Assembly (NCBI GenBank): GCA_963728475.1
Contig: CAVSKL010000001.1
Span: forward strand, 1,922,001-1,986,000
Source: CAVSKL01 sp963728475 [NCBI: Candidatus Eiseniibacteriota bacterium]
Lineage (GTDB): Bacteria; Eisenbacteria; RBG-16-71-46; JABDJR01
DNA: 64,000 bases
Reading direction: 5' to 3'
Part shown: piece after piece, positions 32,415-40,638 of the stretch
Position numbering within the stretch: position 1 is the stretch's first letter
Layout of the letters: each line of letters opens with the position of its first letter
Made by a program: the position numbers and the translations under genes
The notes under the pieces: model-generated
Seen by the model: the letters and a program-made list of their open reading frames with translations, nothing else
Databases searched by the model: none
Told to the model about the DNA's origin: nothing

Positions 32415-35400
32415 ATGATCGAAGCCGGGTCCCACCTGGGCCCCTACATCGTCCTGGGCAAGCTCGGGGAAGGCGGCATGGGCCAGGTCTTCCTGGCCCT
32501 GGATCCGAGGCTCGAGCGGGAGGTGGCGCTCAAGCTCCTCCCCCCGACTTCGCCCGGGACCCCGTCCGGCTCGCCCTTTTCCGTCGCGAAGCGCTCACCC
32601 TGGCCGCGCTCAACCACCCCAACATCGCGGTGCTTCACGGGTTCGAAGAGCCCGAGCCGGGGATGCTGTTCCTGGTGCTGGAACGGGTGGAGGGGGAGAC
32701 CCTGGGAAAGCGCATCGCGCGGGGGGCGATGCCGCCGGAGGAGGCTCTGTCGGTGGCGGGGAAGATCGCCGAGGCGCTGGAGGTTGCGCACGAACGCGGG
32801 GTCATTCACCGGGACCTGAAGCCGGGCAACGTCATGCTGGGGGCGCGGGGGGTGGTGAAGGTCCTCGACTTCGGCCTGGCCCGGCCGGCAAGCGCGCCCG
32901 GAGAGCGGCCGCCGGCCGGTGGGGGGGCCTCGGGGATGAATGCGATGGACGTGGGGGACGGCGCCACCCTGGCGACCCCCGTCGACGATCGCACGCTGGC
33001 CACGCCTCCGCCGCCGTCGCTCCTCGACCGGGATACCTCGGCCCGCTTCCCCCGGACCGGGGGAGTGCCGCCGGAAGCCGCCACCCTTCCGCCCGGCCCT
33101 CCCGGGGGCGCGGCCTCGCCCGACGAGGCGACCCTCCCCCCCTCCGGCCTCCCCTCGAGCGGTCTCTCCGACGGTCCTTCGATCGAGGAGGAGGGCGCGG
33201 TGGGGACCCCCGGCTACATGAGCCCGGAGCAGATCCGGGCCGAGCCCCAGGACGGGCGCACCGACGTCTTCGCCTTCGGCTCGCTCCTCTTCGAGTGTCT
33301 CACCGGAACCCGGGCCTTTCCCGGGAAGACCCTGGGCGAGATCTTCACCGCCACCCTCGAGAGCGGCCCCGACTGGTCGCTTCTCCCCGCCCGGCTCCCC
33401 GCGGGCATGCGCGAGCTGGTCGAGCGATGCCTGGCGCGCGAGGTGGAGAGGCGTCTGGGCTCCATCCGCGAGGCCCGCGTCGCGATCGAGGAGGCGCTGG
33501 GGATCCGGCGCGCCGCCGCGTTCCGCGAGGGCGAGGTGGCCGCGGTGCCCACCAATCTCCCTACCCCCGGGACCAGCTTCGTGGGGCGCGAGGCGGAGAT
33601 CGAGGCGGGGAGCCGGCTTCTGGCCGAAGCGCGGCACCTCACCCTGACCGGCATGGGGGGGAGCGGCAAGACGCGACTGGCCATCGAGATCGCCTCCCGG
33701 GAGCGGGAAGCCTTCCCCGACGGGGTCTGGTTCGCCGACCTGGGTCCGGTGGCCGACGCGGAGCGGGTGGCCTTTGCGGCGGCCGGCGCGCTGGGGCTCC
33801 GCGAGGAGCCGGGCAAGACCTTCCAGGACGCGCTGGTCGAACACCTGGCGCGGCGCCGGGCGCTCCTCGTCCTGGACAACTGCGAGCACCTGCTCGAGGC
33901 CTGCGCGGAGCTGGCGCGCGCGCTCGGCGCCGGCTGCCCCCAGCTCAAGCTTCTCTGCACCAGCCGCGAGGCGCTGGCCCTGCCCGGCGAGCGGGTGTTC
34001 GCGGTTCCGGTGATGGAGGTGCCCGAGGGGACGCACGCCGGCGCCGCCGCGGCCGGCAAGCTGGAGGCGGTGCGGCTCTTCGTGGACCGGGCGCGGGCGG
34101 TCCAGCCCGGTTTCGCGCTCGACGACGGGAACGCGGAGGCGGTGGTGGAGATCTGCCGCCGGCTGGACGGGATTCCGCTGGCCATCGAGCTGGCGGCGGC
34201 GCGGGTGAAGGTGCTGGCGGTGGAGCAGATCCGGGCCAAGCTCGGCGACCGCTTCCGGCTCCTCACCGGCGGCAGCAGGTCCGCGCTCCCCCGCCAGCAG
34301 ACCCTTCGCGCCACCATCGCCTGGAGCTACGACCAGCTCGCCGAGCTCGAGCGGCGCCTCTTTCGCACCCTGGGGGTGTTCGCGGGAGGCTGGACCCTGG
34401 AGTCGGCCACCGCGGCGTGGGAGGAGGACGCCGACGAGTTCGAGGTGCTGGACCTCCTCACCCGCCTCATCGACAAGTCGCTGGTGGCGGTGCGCGAGGT
34501 GGCCGGCGCCGCCCGCTACCGGTACCTGGAGTCGGTGCGCGCCTACGCGCGCGAGCGGGGAACGGAGGCGGGGGACATGGAGCCGGTGTCGGAGCGCCAT
34601 CTCCGCTTCTTCCTGGGCCTGGCCGAGGCCTCGGAGCCGGAGCTGGTGGGCCCGCGCCAGGCCGAATGGACCGAGCGGCTCGGGGTCGAGAACGAGAATC
34701 TCCTGGCGGGGCTGGGCTTCGCCCGCGAACGCCCCTCCGGCCTCCGCTCCGCGCTGCGGCTGGCCGGCGCCGCCGCCCGGGCGTGGGCGGTGCGCGGCGC
34801 CTACGCCCTGGGGCTCGCCGAGCTGGAGAAGACGCTGCGCGCGGAGGCGGCCGCGGACGACGCCTCGCCCGAACGGGCCAAGGCGCTGGTGCGGGCGGGG
34901 GGGATGGCGCTCTACCTGGGCGACTATGCCGCCGCCCGGGAACCCATCGAGGAGAGCCTGGAGATCTATCGCCGCCTGGGAGACGAGAAGGGGATCGCGC
35001 GGTCGTTGAGCGGGCTCGCCACCGTGGCCACCTACCAGGAGGACTACGCCGCCGCGCGGCGCTACGGCGAGGAGGTGCTCGGCACCTACGAGAAGCGGGG
35101 CGACAAGCGGGGGGCGGCGGTGACGCTGCACAACCTGGGATTCATCGCGCTCTGCGAGGGGGACGCCGCCGCGGCGAACGGATTCTACCGGCGCGCGGTG
35201 CCGCTTCTCGACGAGGTCGGCGACCTGAAGGCGTTGGCGCACACCCTGGCCGATCTCGCGGTGGCCTCGGTCCGCCTGGAGGACGACGGGGCGGCGGCGA
35301 GCCAGCTCCAGGGCAGCCTTCACATCGTCCTCGAGACCGGGGTGGGACGGGAGGCGGCCTACACCCTGGACGGGGTCGCCCACTACGCGCTCCGGCGCGG

Positions 35401-35626
35401 GGATCCGGCCGCCGCGGCCCGGTTCTCGGGGGCGGCCGAGGGGTTGCGGGAGAGTCTGGGGGCGGCTCTGGCCGCCGCTGAACTCTCGCAGCGCAAGGCG
35501 TTTGTCCTGGATCTGGAGCGCCTCCTGGGCCCGGAGCCTCTGGAAGCGGAGCTGGCGTGGGGACGGGCCCTGGACGGAGATGCCGCGGCGGCCGAGGCCG
35601 CCCGGTGGCTGGAGTCGGCCGGCTGA
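32415..35626 (+). CDS. Serine/threonine kinase fused to STAND ATPase and TPR domains (one frameshift)
   Basis: A protein of about 1070 residues. The kinase domain (about 1-365) has GEGGMGQVF (glycine loop), HRDLKPGNVM (catalytic loop), DFGLA and GTPGYMSPEQI. Between the last two is a Pro/Ala-rich insert of about 100 residues. A STAND NTPase follows: P-loop GMGGSGKTRLA near 415, VLDNCEHLLEAC, LLCTSREAL and GIPLAIELAAARV. TPR-like repeats end the protein. It probably senses an unknown ligand. The glycine loop and the rest lie in different frames, joined by loss of one base near 32541 in a C-run (LKLLPP-DFARDPV). That may be a sequence error. Confidence 0.85.
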
Positions 35627-35650
35627 AATTCCGGCCATTCACGATTTGAC

Positions 35651-35679
35651 TTGTACATGATCGCAGCGGCCATTATAAT
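35651..35679 (+). promoter_or_regulatory. Strong sigma-70-like promoter of the second secreted pair
   Basis: TTGTAC (35651-35656), 17-base spacer, perfect TATAAT (35674-35679). It implies a 5' leader of about 190 bases before the ATG at 35877. Confidence 0.75.
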
Positions 35680-35827
35680 TCGCGTACTTTCCCCCACCTG
35701 AACGATACCGTGCGGTGGATGGGGACGCGGGGAACCCGAGCCCGGCTCTCCGTCTGTTGTGCAACACAGTCAAGTCGGAACGCCAACCCGGCGCCTTCGC
35801 ACCCTCCCCCCCAGAGGAGCAAGAGGC

Positions 35828-35850
35828 GCCTCGCCCGACAATGGCGAGGC
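35828..35850 (+). promoter_or_regulatory. Leader hairpin
   Basis: A perfect 8-bp stem, GCCTCGCC (35828-35835) with GGCGAGGC (35843-35850), loop of 7. It lies 26 bases before the ATG in a long leader. I cannot match the leader to a known riboswitch. Confidence 0.4.
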
Positions 35851-35876
35851 TTATCGCCGGTCACCGAGGATCAACG

Positions 35877-36554
35877 ATGCGGACTTCAGCTTTGGCTCTC
35901 CTCCTGCTACTCCTCGGCGCCGCTTTCGCCACCCAGGCCGGCGCACAGACCCTTCTTGTGGACTATCTGGGGTATGACTACGAGTTCCCCAACCCCGACA
36001 CCACGCAGTTCGGGGAGATCGGCGCCGGCTATGTGGGGCTGGGGGAGGTTCCGGGTTTGTTCAGCCCGCTCGTGGCTGACACCTCCGCGAACCAGTACAC
36101 CTACTACATCAGCGGGCTCACCGTCTCCGCCGTCACCCCGGTCGGCAGCTTCGTCATCGTCGACTACAGCGGGCCCGGGACTCTCGACGTCTACGAGGAC
36201 TCCAAGTCCACCGGCACCGATGCCCTCTACGGGGTCTATCCCCCGAACGGCACCGCGCCGAGCACCTTCGTGGACGGCACCCTGTTCCTGAGGGGGAACC
36301 TGACCGGATTCCAGATCGTGCTCAACACCTCCACCGGGTCGGGAAGCTACTCGGCTACCTTCGACGCCACCGGGGGGTCGCAGATCGGGAACATTCCCGT
36401 GGGCCAGCGCTCGGGCTGGACCTTCGCCGGTCAGACCACCAATGACATCAACCGTCCGGCCGGGTACGCGCACCAGGTGGACGGCCAGGTATTCTTGAAC
36501 GCCACGCCGGTCCGGGAAACGACCTGGGGCCGCCTCAAGAACCTCTACAACTGA
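35877..36554 (+). CDS. Secreted protein B1 with C-terminal WG-K-Y motif
   Basis: A 225-residue exported protein. A signal peptide (1-23, ending in AGAQT) precedes a beta-rich body with QYTYYISGLTVSAV, DYSGPGTLDVYED and STFVDGTLFLRGNLTGF. It ends in TTWGRLKNLYN. The ATG at 35877 follows GAGGA and begins the signal sequence; longer readings are not supported. The next gene is a paralogue 29 bases downstream. It shares no clear body similarity with A1 and A2, only the C-terminal tag. Function unknown. Confidence 0.8.
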   Translation: MRTSALALLLLLLGAAFATQAGAQTLLVDYLGYDYEFPNPDTTQFGEIGAGYVGLGEVPGLFSPLVADTSANQYTYYISGLTVSAVTPVGSFVIVDYSGPGTLDVYEDSKSTGTDALYGVYPPNGTAPSTFVDGTLFLRGNLTGFQIVLNTSTGSGSYSATFDATGGSQIGNIPVGQRSGWTFAGQTTNDINRPAGYAHQVDGQVFLNATPVRETTWGRLKNLYN

Positions 36555-36583
36555 GACATGGATAGAGCACACGGGGGTTTGGC

Positions 36584-37279
36584 ATGAGATTCCGGATCAC
36601 GGTTCTGAGTGTACTGCTCCTGACCACGGGCCTCGCGGGCGCGGCGTTCGCCGGTGCGATGATCGACTGGGACCCCCTCTACACGTGGGAGCCCAACGCC
36701 ACTCCGACCAACTCCGTTGCCGGGAACGAGCTCCAGGGCGTGGGGATCGTGAGCAGCTTCGCCTCTCCGCTCGGGGATCTGGATCCCAACGATCCGGCCA
36801 CCGAGTACACGATCTACATCCACGGTTTGATTTCGCAGGGAACGGTGCCGACGGGTCCGCCGTCGACCACCTTCTACACCACGAACTACTCGGGCGGGGT
36901 GATCGAGATCTATGCCGGTTCCCCCCGGAACTCGGTCTTCACCCCCAACCCCCCCAACGCGGACGTGCCTTCCACCTTCAACGACGGCACCCTGATCCTG
37001 AGCGGGACGTTCAACGGGTTCTACACCCAGACGAACAACTTCACCGCTTTTGACACCGGGAACATGGAAGGGAACATCCTCTGGACCGGGGGAACCCTCT
37101 ACGACCGGACCATCACCGGCGGGCAGCCCTGCCAGGGGTTGTTCACCGGGGGAATCACCTGGTACCCGCCGGTCTCGATCCCGGGTTACATCTTCCGGCA
37201 CGATGGGAAGATCGACCTCCAGTGCCCGACCGCCGCCGAGCCGAGCACCTGGGGCCGGATCAAGAACCTCTATAACTGA
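36584..37279 (+). CDS. Secreted protein B2 with C-terminal WG-K-Y motif
   Basis: A 231-residue paralogue of the preceding protein. The signal peptide (1-24, ending in AFAGA) is followed by EYTIYIHGLISQG, TTNYSGGVIEIYAG and STFNDGTLILSGTFNGF. It ends in STWGRIKNLYN, nearly the same last ten residues as its sister. The strong upstream promoter and the terminator at 37285 frame the pair as one transcript. Function unknown. Confidence 0.8.
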   Translation: MRFRITVLSVLLLTTGLAGAAFAGAMIDWDPLYTWEPNATPTNSVAGNELQGVGIVSSFASPLGDLDPNDPATEYTIYIHGLISQGTVPTGPPSTTFYTTNYSGGVIEIYAGSPRNSVFTPNPPNADVPSTFNDGTLILSGTFNGFYTQTNNFTAFDTGNMEGNILWTGGTLYDRTITGGQPCQGLFTGGITWYPPVSIPGYIFRHDGKIDLQCPTAAEPSTWGRIKNLYN

Positions 37280-37284
37280 TCTCG

Positions 37285-37327
37285 AGCGGGGCCCTCATCC
37301 GGATCCGGATCGAGCGCCCCGCTTTTT
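37285..37327 (+). terminator. Intrinsic terminator after the secreted pair
   Basis: An 8-bp stem AGCGGGGC (37285-37292) with GCCCCGCT (37316-37323), followed by five T (37323-37327), 5 bases after the stop. Confidence 0.92.
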
Positions 37328-37475
37328 CATGCCCGCCCCCCTCCGTCTTCCTCCGCACCCCTGACAGCGCCGGCACCGCGTGGTAGCCTTTCCGGCTGCC
37401 GGTGCGCGACTTCCGACCCGGGTCCGGCCTCCAACCGTGAGGCCCCGTCCGCGTCGCTGCCAGGATCCCGACGTC

Positions 37476-38657
37476 ATGGCCGAACACGCGGTGCTCACGG
37501 GGCTCGACGTCCTCGCGAAACGCCGTTTCCGCGATCTCGACGGTGCGCGGGTGGGCCTTCTCGTCCACCCCGCGTCGGTGAGCCGTGAACTGGTCCACGC
37601 CGGGCGCCTTCTCCGGGAGGCCGCCGGGGTGGACCTGCGGGCGCTGTTCGGACCCCAGCACGGCATCCGCGGCGAGACCCAGGACAACATGGTGGAGTGG
37701 GAGGGGTTCACCGAGCCCTCGGGGGAAATCCCGGTGTTCTCGCTCTACGGCGAGAGCCGTAAGCCGACCCCGGAGATGCTCGCCGGAATCGACGTCCTGG
37801 TGGTGGACCTCCAGGACGTGGGGGCGCGGTACTACACCTTCATCTGGACCCTGCTCCTGTGCATGGAAGCGTGCGCGGAAGCGGGGAAGCCGGTGATGGT
37901 GCTGGACCGTCCGAACCCGATCGGCGGCCTCGACCGCGAGGGGAACGTTCTCGATCCCGCCTTCCGGTCGTTCGTGGGGCTGGCCCCCGTGCCCATCCGC
38001 CACGGCCTCACCGTGGGGGAGCTGGCCGGGTGGTTCCGGTCCCGGTTCGTCCCCGGCGTCGATCTCCGGGTGGTGGAAATGGAGGCGTGGACGCGCGCCA
38101 TGTGGTTCGAGGACACCGGGCTTCCCTGGGTGCTCCCCTCCCCCAACATGCCCACCGTGGACACCGCCACCGTCTACCCCGGATTCTGCCTGCTCGAGGG
38201 AACGCTGCTTTCCGAGGGGCGCGGAACCACCCGGCCGTTCGAGATCTTCGGCGCGCCCTTCGTGGAACCCGCCCGCCTGGTGCGACGGCTCGAGGCCCAC
38301 GCGCTCCCCGGGGTGGTCTTCCGACCGCTCCACTTCGAGCCGACCTTCCAGAAGCATGCGGGACGGCTGTGCGGGGGAGCCCAGCTCCACGTCACCGACC
38401 GGCGCGCGTTCCGCTCGGTGCTGGCCGCGGTGGCGGTCCTGTCCGCGGTGCGCGAGCTCTGGCCGGAGAGCTTCCACTGGAAGCAGCCCCCCTACGAGTA
38501 CGAGACGGAGAAGCTTCCCATCGACGTCCTCGCCGGGGGGACCGGCCTCCGCGACGCGGTCGACTCCGGCCGCGATCCGCGCGAGACCGTCGCCGCCTGG
38601 GAGCCGGAACTGGCCGCCTTCGACCGTGAGATCCGGGGGCATCTTCGCTATGACTGA
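37476..38657 (+). CDS. NamZ-like exo-beta-N-acetylmuramidase (DUF1343)
   Basis: A 393-residue protein of the DUF1343 family, of which NamZ of Bacillus subtilis releases terminal MurNAc from peptidoglycan fragments. Typical stretches are LFGPQHGIRGETQDNM, FSLYGESRKPTPEM, VVDLQDVGARYYTF, VLDRPNPIGG, PWVLPSPNMPT and LLEGTLLSEGRGTTRPFE. No signal peptide is seen after the ATG at 37476, so it may work in the cytoplasm. It overlaps by 8 bases the next gene, a MurNAc kinase/uridylyltransferase, which strongly supports the muramidase role. Confidence 0.88.
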   Translation: MAEHAVLTGLDVLAKRRFRDLDGARVGLLVHPASVSRELVHAGRLLREAAGVDLRALFGPQHGIRGETQDNMVEWEGFTEPSGEIPVFSLYGESRKPTPEMLAGIDVLVVDLQDVGARYYTFIWTLLLCMEACAEAGKPVMVLDRPNPIGGLDREGNVLDPAFRSFVGLAPVPIRHGLTVGELAGWFRSRFVPGVDLRVVEMEAWTRAMWFEDTGLPWVLPSPNMPTVDTATVYPGFCLLEGTLLSEGRGTTRPFEIFGAPFVEPARLVRRLEAHALPGVVFRPLHFEPTFQKHAGRLCGGAQLHVTDRRAFRSVLAAVAVLSAVRELWPESFHWKQPPYEYETEKLPIDVLAGGTGLRDAVDSGRDPRETVAAWEPELAAFDREIRGHLRYD

Positions 38658-40632
38658 AGGGGGGGACGCGGTGGGGCCTCGGGCGATGGTGTTGGCGGCG
38701 GGCTACGGCACGCGGCTCCGGCCGCTCACCGAACACCTACCCAAGCCGCTCCTTCCGGTGCTGGGCCGGCCGCTCCTCGACCTCATCCTGGAACGGCTGG
38801 AGGCGGCGGGGTTCACCGAGGCCGGAGTGAACACCCACCACCTGGCCGCCGAGATCGCCCGGTTCGCACAGCGGCGGGAGGGAAGCCCGCGGACGACGCT
38901 GTTCCCGGAGGCCGCCATCCTCGGCACCGGGGGGGCGCTGGCCAACGCCCGGGAGTTCCTGGCCGCCGGGGAGCGCTTCCTGGTCCACAACGGCGACGTC
39001 TACACCGACGCCGACCTCGGTCTGCTCTTGCGGGAGCATGCCGGGAGCGGCGCGCTGGCCACGCTCCTGCTGGTGGATTGGCCGCAGGTGAACACCGTGC
39101 TCCTGGCCGGGGACGGCACGGTGGCCGCGATCGGCCCCGGTCCCGCCCCCCCGGGCGGGCGGCGGCTCACCTATTCCGGGGTCGCGGTGTTCGAGCGCGC
39201 GTTCCTGGAACTCCTTCCCGGCGGCCCGTCCTCCATGGTGGACGCGCTTCGCCGGGCGATGGCGGAACGGCCGGGCTCGGTGCGCGGGGCCGCCCCGGCG
39301 CGGGTGTACTGGAACGACGTGGGGACGATGCGCCGGTACCTCGACCTGCACCGCCGGATCCTGGGGGGGGACCGGAGCTTCGCCGGACTCGACCGCGGCT
39401 CGGGATCGGTGCTGGCGGCTCCGGGAGCGTACCTGGACCATCGCGCGAGCTGCCGGGGGTTCGTGTGGGTGGGGACCGGGGCGAGGGTCGAGGCGGAGTG
39501 CGCGGTGACCGATTGCGTGATCCTGCCGGGGGTGCGGGTGGCGCCGGGGGAGCACGAGCGCGCGGTGGTGGGGCCGGGCTGGGAAGTGACCCAGGCCGAG
39601 AACGAGCGCCTGCGCCTGGTCAAGGCCGCCGGCCACGTGCTGGCCGACCGGTGGGAGGCGGAGCACATCACCGACCACGGCTCCGACCGCCTGTTCCGGC
39701 GGGTGCGGGAGGACGATGCCAGCGCGGTGCTCATGACCGTCCCCGCCGAGGACGCCGAGTTCGAACGGTACCTGGAGATCGGGCGGTTCCTGTGGGAGGA
39801 GCGGTTCGGTGGGCCGCGGATCCTCGCCGCCGACCCCGAGCGCCGGTTCGTGCTCCTGGAGGACCTCGGCGACCATTCGCTCTACGCGGAAGCGGTGGCC
39901 GGGCCCGCCTCCCGCGATGCCGCCCGCCGGCGGGGAGCGTACCTGGCGGTGCTGGACCGGCTGGTGGATCTCCAGGTCCGGGGCACCGAGGCCGCCCGGG
40001 CCGGGCGCTGTCCCCTGGGCTGGGACCGGGTGTTCGATCGGGCGACCCTTCGCTGGGAGACCGACTACTTTCGCCGCCGCTTTCTCCACGACTTCGCCGG
40101 AGTGCCGGAGGACGCCCACCCCGAACTTGACGCCGACTTCGAGCGGCTGGCCGGGCTCGCCCTCGAGCAGCCGGTGGTTCTCATGCACCGCGACTTCCAG
40201 TCGCAGAACATCTTCTTCTGCGAGGGGCGGGTGCGGCTGGTGGACTTCCAGGGGATGCGGCGGGGCCCGCTCCTCTACGACCTGATGTCGCTTCTCCGCG
40301 ACGCCTACGTGGACCTGGGGCCGGAGCTCCGGAACGACCTCCTGGAGATCTACGGGGACCGCCTGGCCGCGGAGGGGGGGCCCGGCCTGCCGGAGCGCAC
40401 GCTCGGGGAGATGGCGGTGGTGGCCGGACTCCAGCGCAACATGCAGGCCCTGGGCGCCTTCGGGTATCTCTCCCTGGTCAAGGACAAGCCACGCTTCCGC
40501 GACCACGTGCCGCTCGCCCTCCGGCACCTGGGGGAGGGGCTGGACGACGCCGCCCGGTCCGGGGTGGGGCCCTTCCCGGCGGTGGCCGCCGCGGTGGAGG
40601 AGGCGATCCGCCGTCTGCGCCCGAAGGGCTGA
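38650..40632 (+). CDS. Fused MurNAc-1-P uridylyltransferase / MurNAc kinase (MurU-AmgK-like)
   Basis: A 660-residue fusion. Residues 1-235 are a sugar nucleotidyltransferase (LAAGYGTRLRP at 15-25, PKPLLPVLGRP, VHNGDVYTDAD) resembling MurU. Residues 240-315 carry left-handed helix-like turns. From about 325 is an aminoglycoside-phosphotransferase fold kinase with H513-R-D515 (LMHRDFQSQNIFF) and D532 (VDFQG), like AmgK. In Pseudomonas AmgK phosphorylates MurNAc at C1 and MurU makes UDP-MurNAc, a recycling shortcut that avoids the fosfomycin-sensitive step. The overlap with the NamZ-like gene supports this. The sugar could also be GlcNAc or another hexose. Confidence 0.82.
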   Translation: MTEGGDAVGPRAMVLAAGYGTRLRPLTEHLPKPLLPVLGRPLLDLILERLEAAGFTEAGVNTHHLAAEIARFAQRREGSPRTTLFPEAAILGTGGALANAREFLAAGERFLVHNGDVYTDADLGLLLREHAGSGALATLLLVDWPQVNTVLLAGDGTVAAIGPGPAPPGGRRLTYSGVAVFERAFLELLPGGPSSMVDALRRAMAERPGSVRGAAPARVYWNDVGTMRRYLDLHRRILGGDRSFAGLDRGSGSVLAAPGAYLDHRASCRGFVWVGTGARVEAECAVTDCVILPGVRVAPGEHERAVVGPGWEVTQAENERLRLVKAAGHVLADRWEAEHITDHGSDRLFRRVREDDASAVLMTVPAEDAEFERYLEIGRFLWEERFGGPRILAADPERRFVLLEDLGDHSLYAEAVAGPASRDAARRRGAYLAVLDRLVDLQVRGTEAARAGRCPLGWDRVFDRATLRWETDYFRRRFLHDFAGVPEDAHPELDADFERLAGLALEQPVVLMHRDFQSQNIFFCEGRVRLVDFQGMRRGPLLYDLMSLLRDAYVDLGPELRNDLLEIYGDRLAAEGGPGLPERTLGEMAVVAGLQRNMQALGAFGYLSLVKDKPRFRDHVPLALRHLGEGLDDAARSGVGPFPAVAAAVEEAIRRLRPKG

Positions 40633-40638
40633 CCCCGC

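Noticed and set aside
35680-35876. A cyclic-di-GMP or other known riboswitch in the B1 leader
   Set aside because: The conserved core of the known classes I remember is missing; only one plain hairpin is clear.
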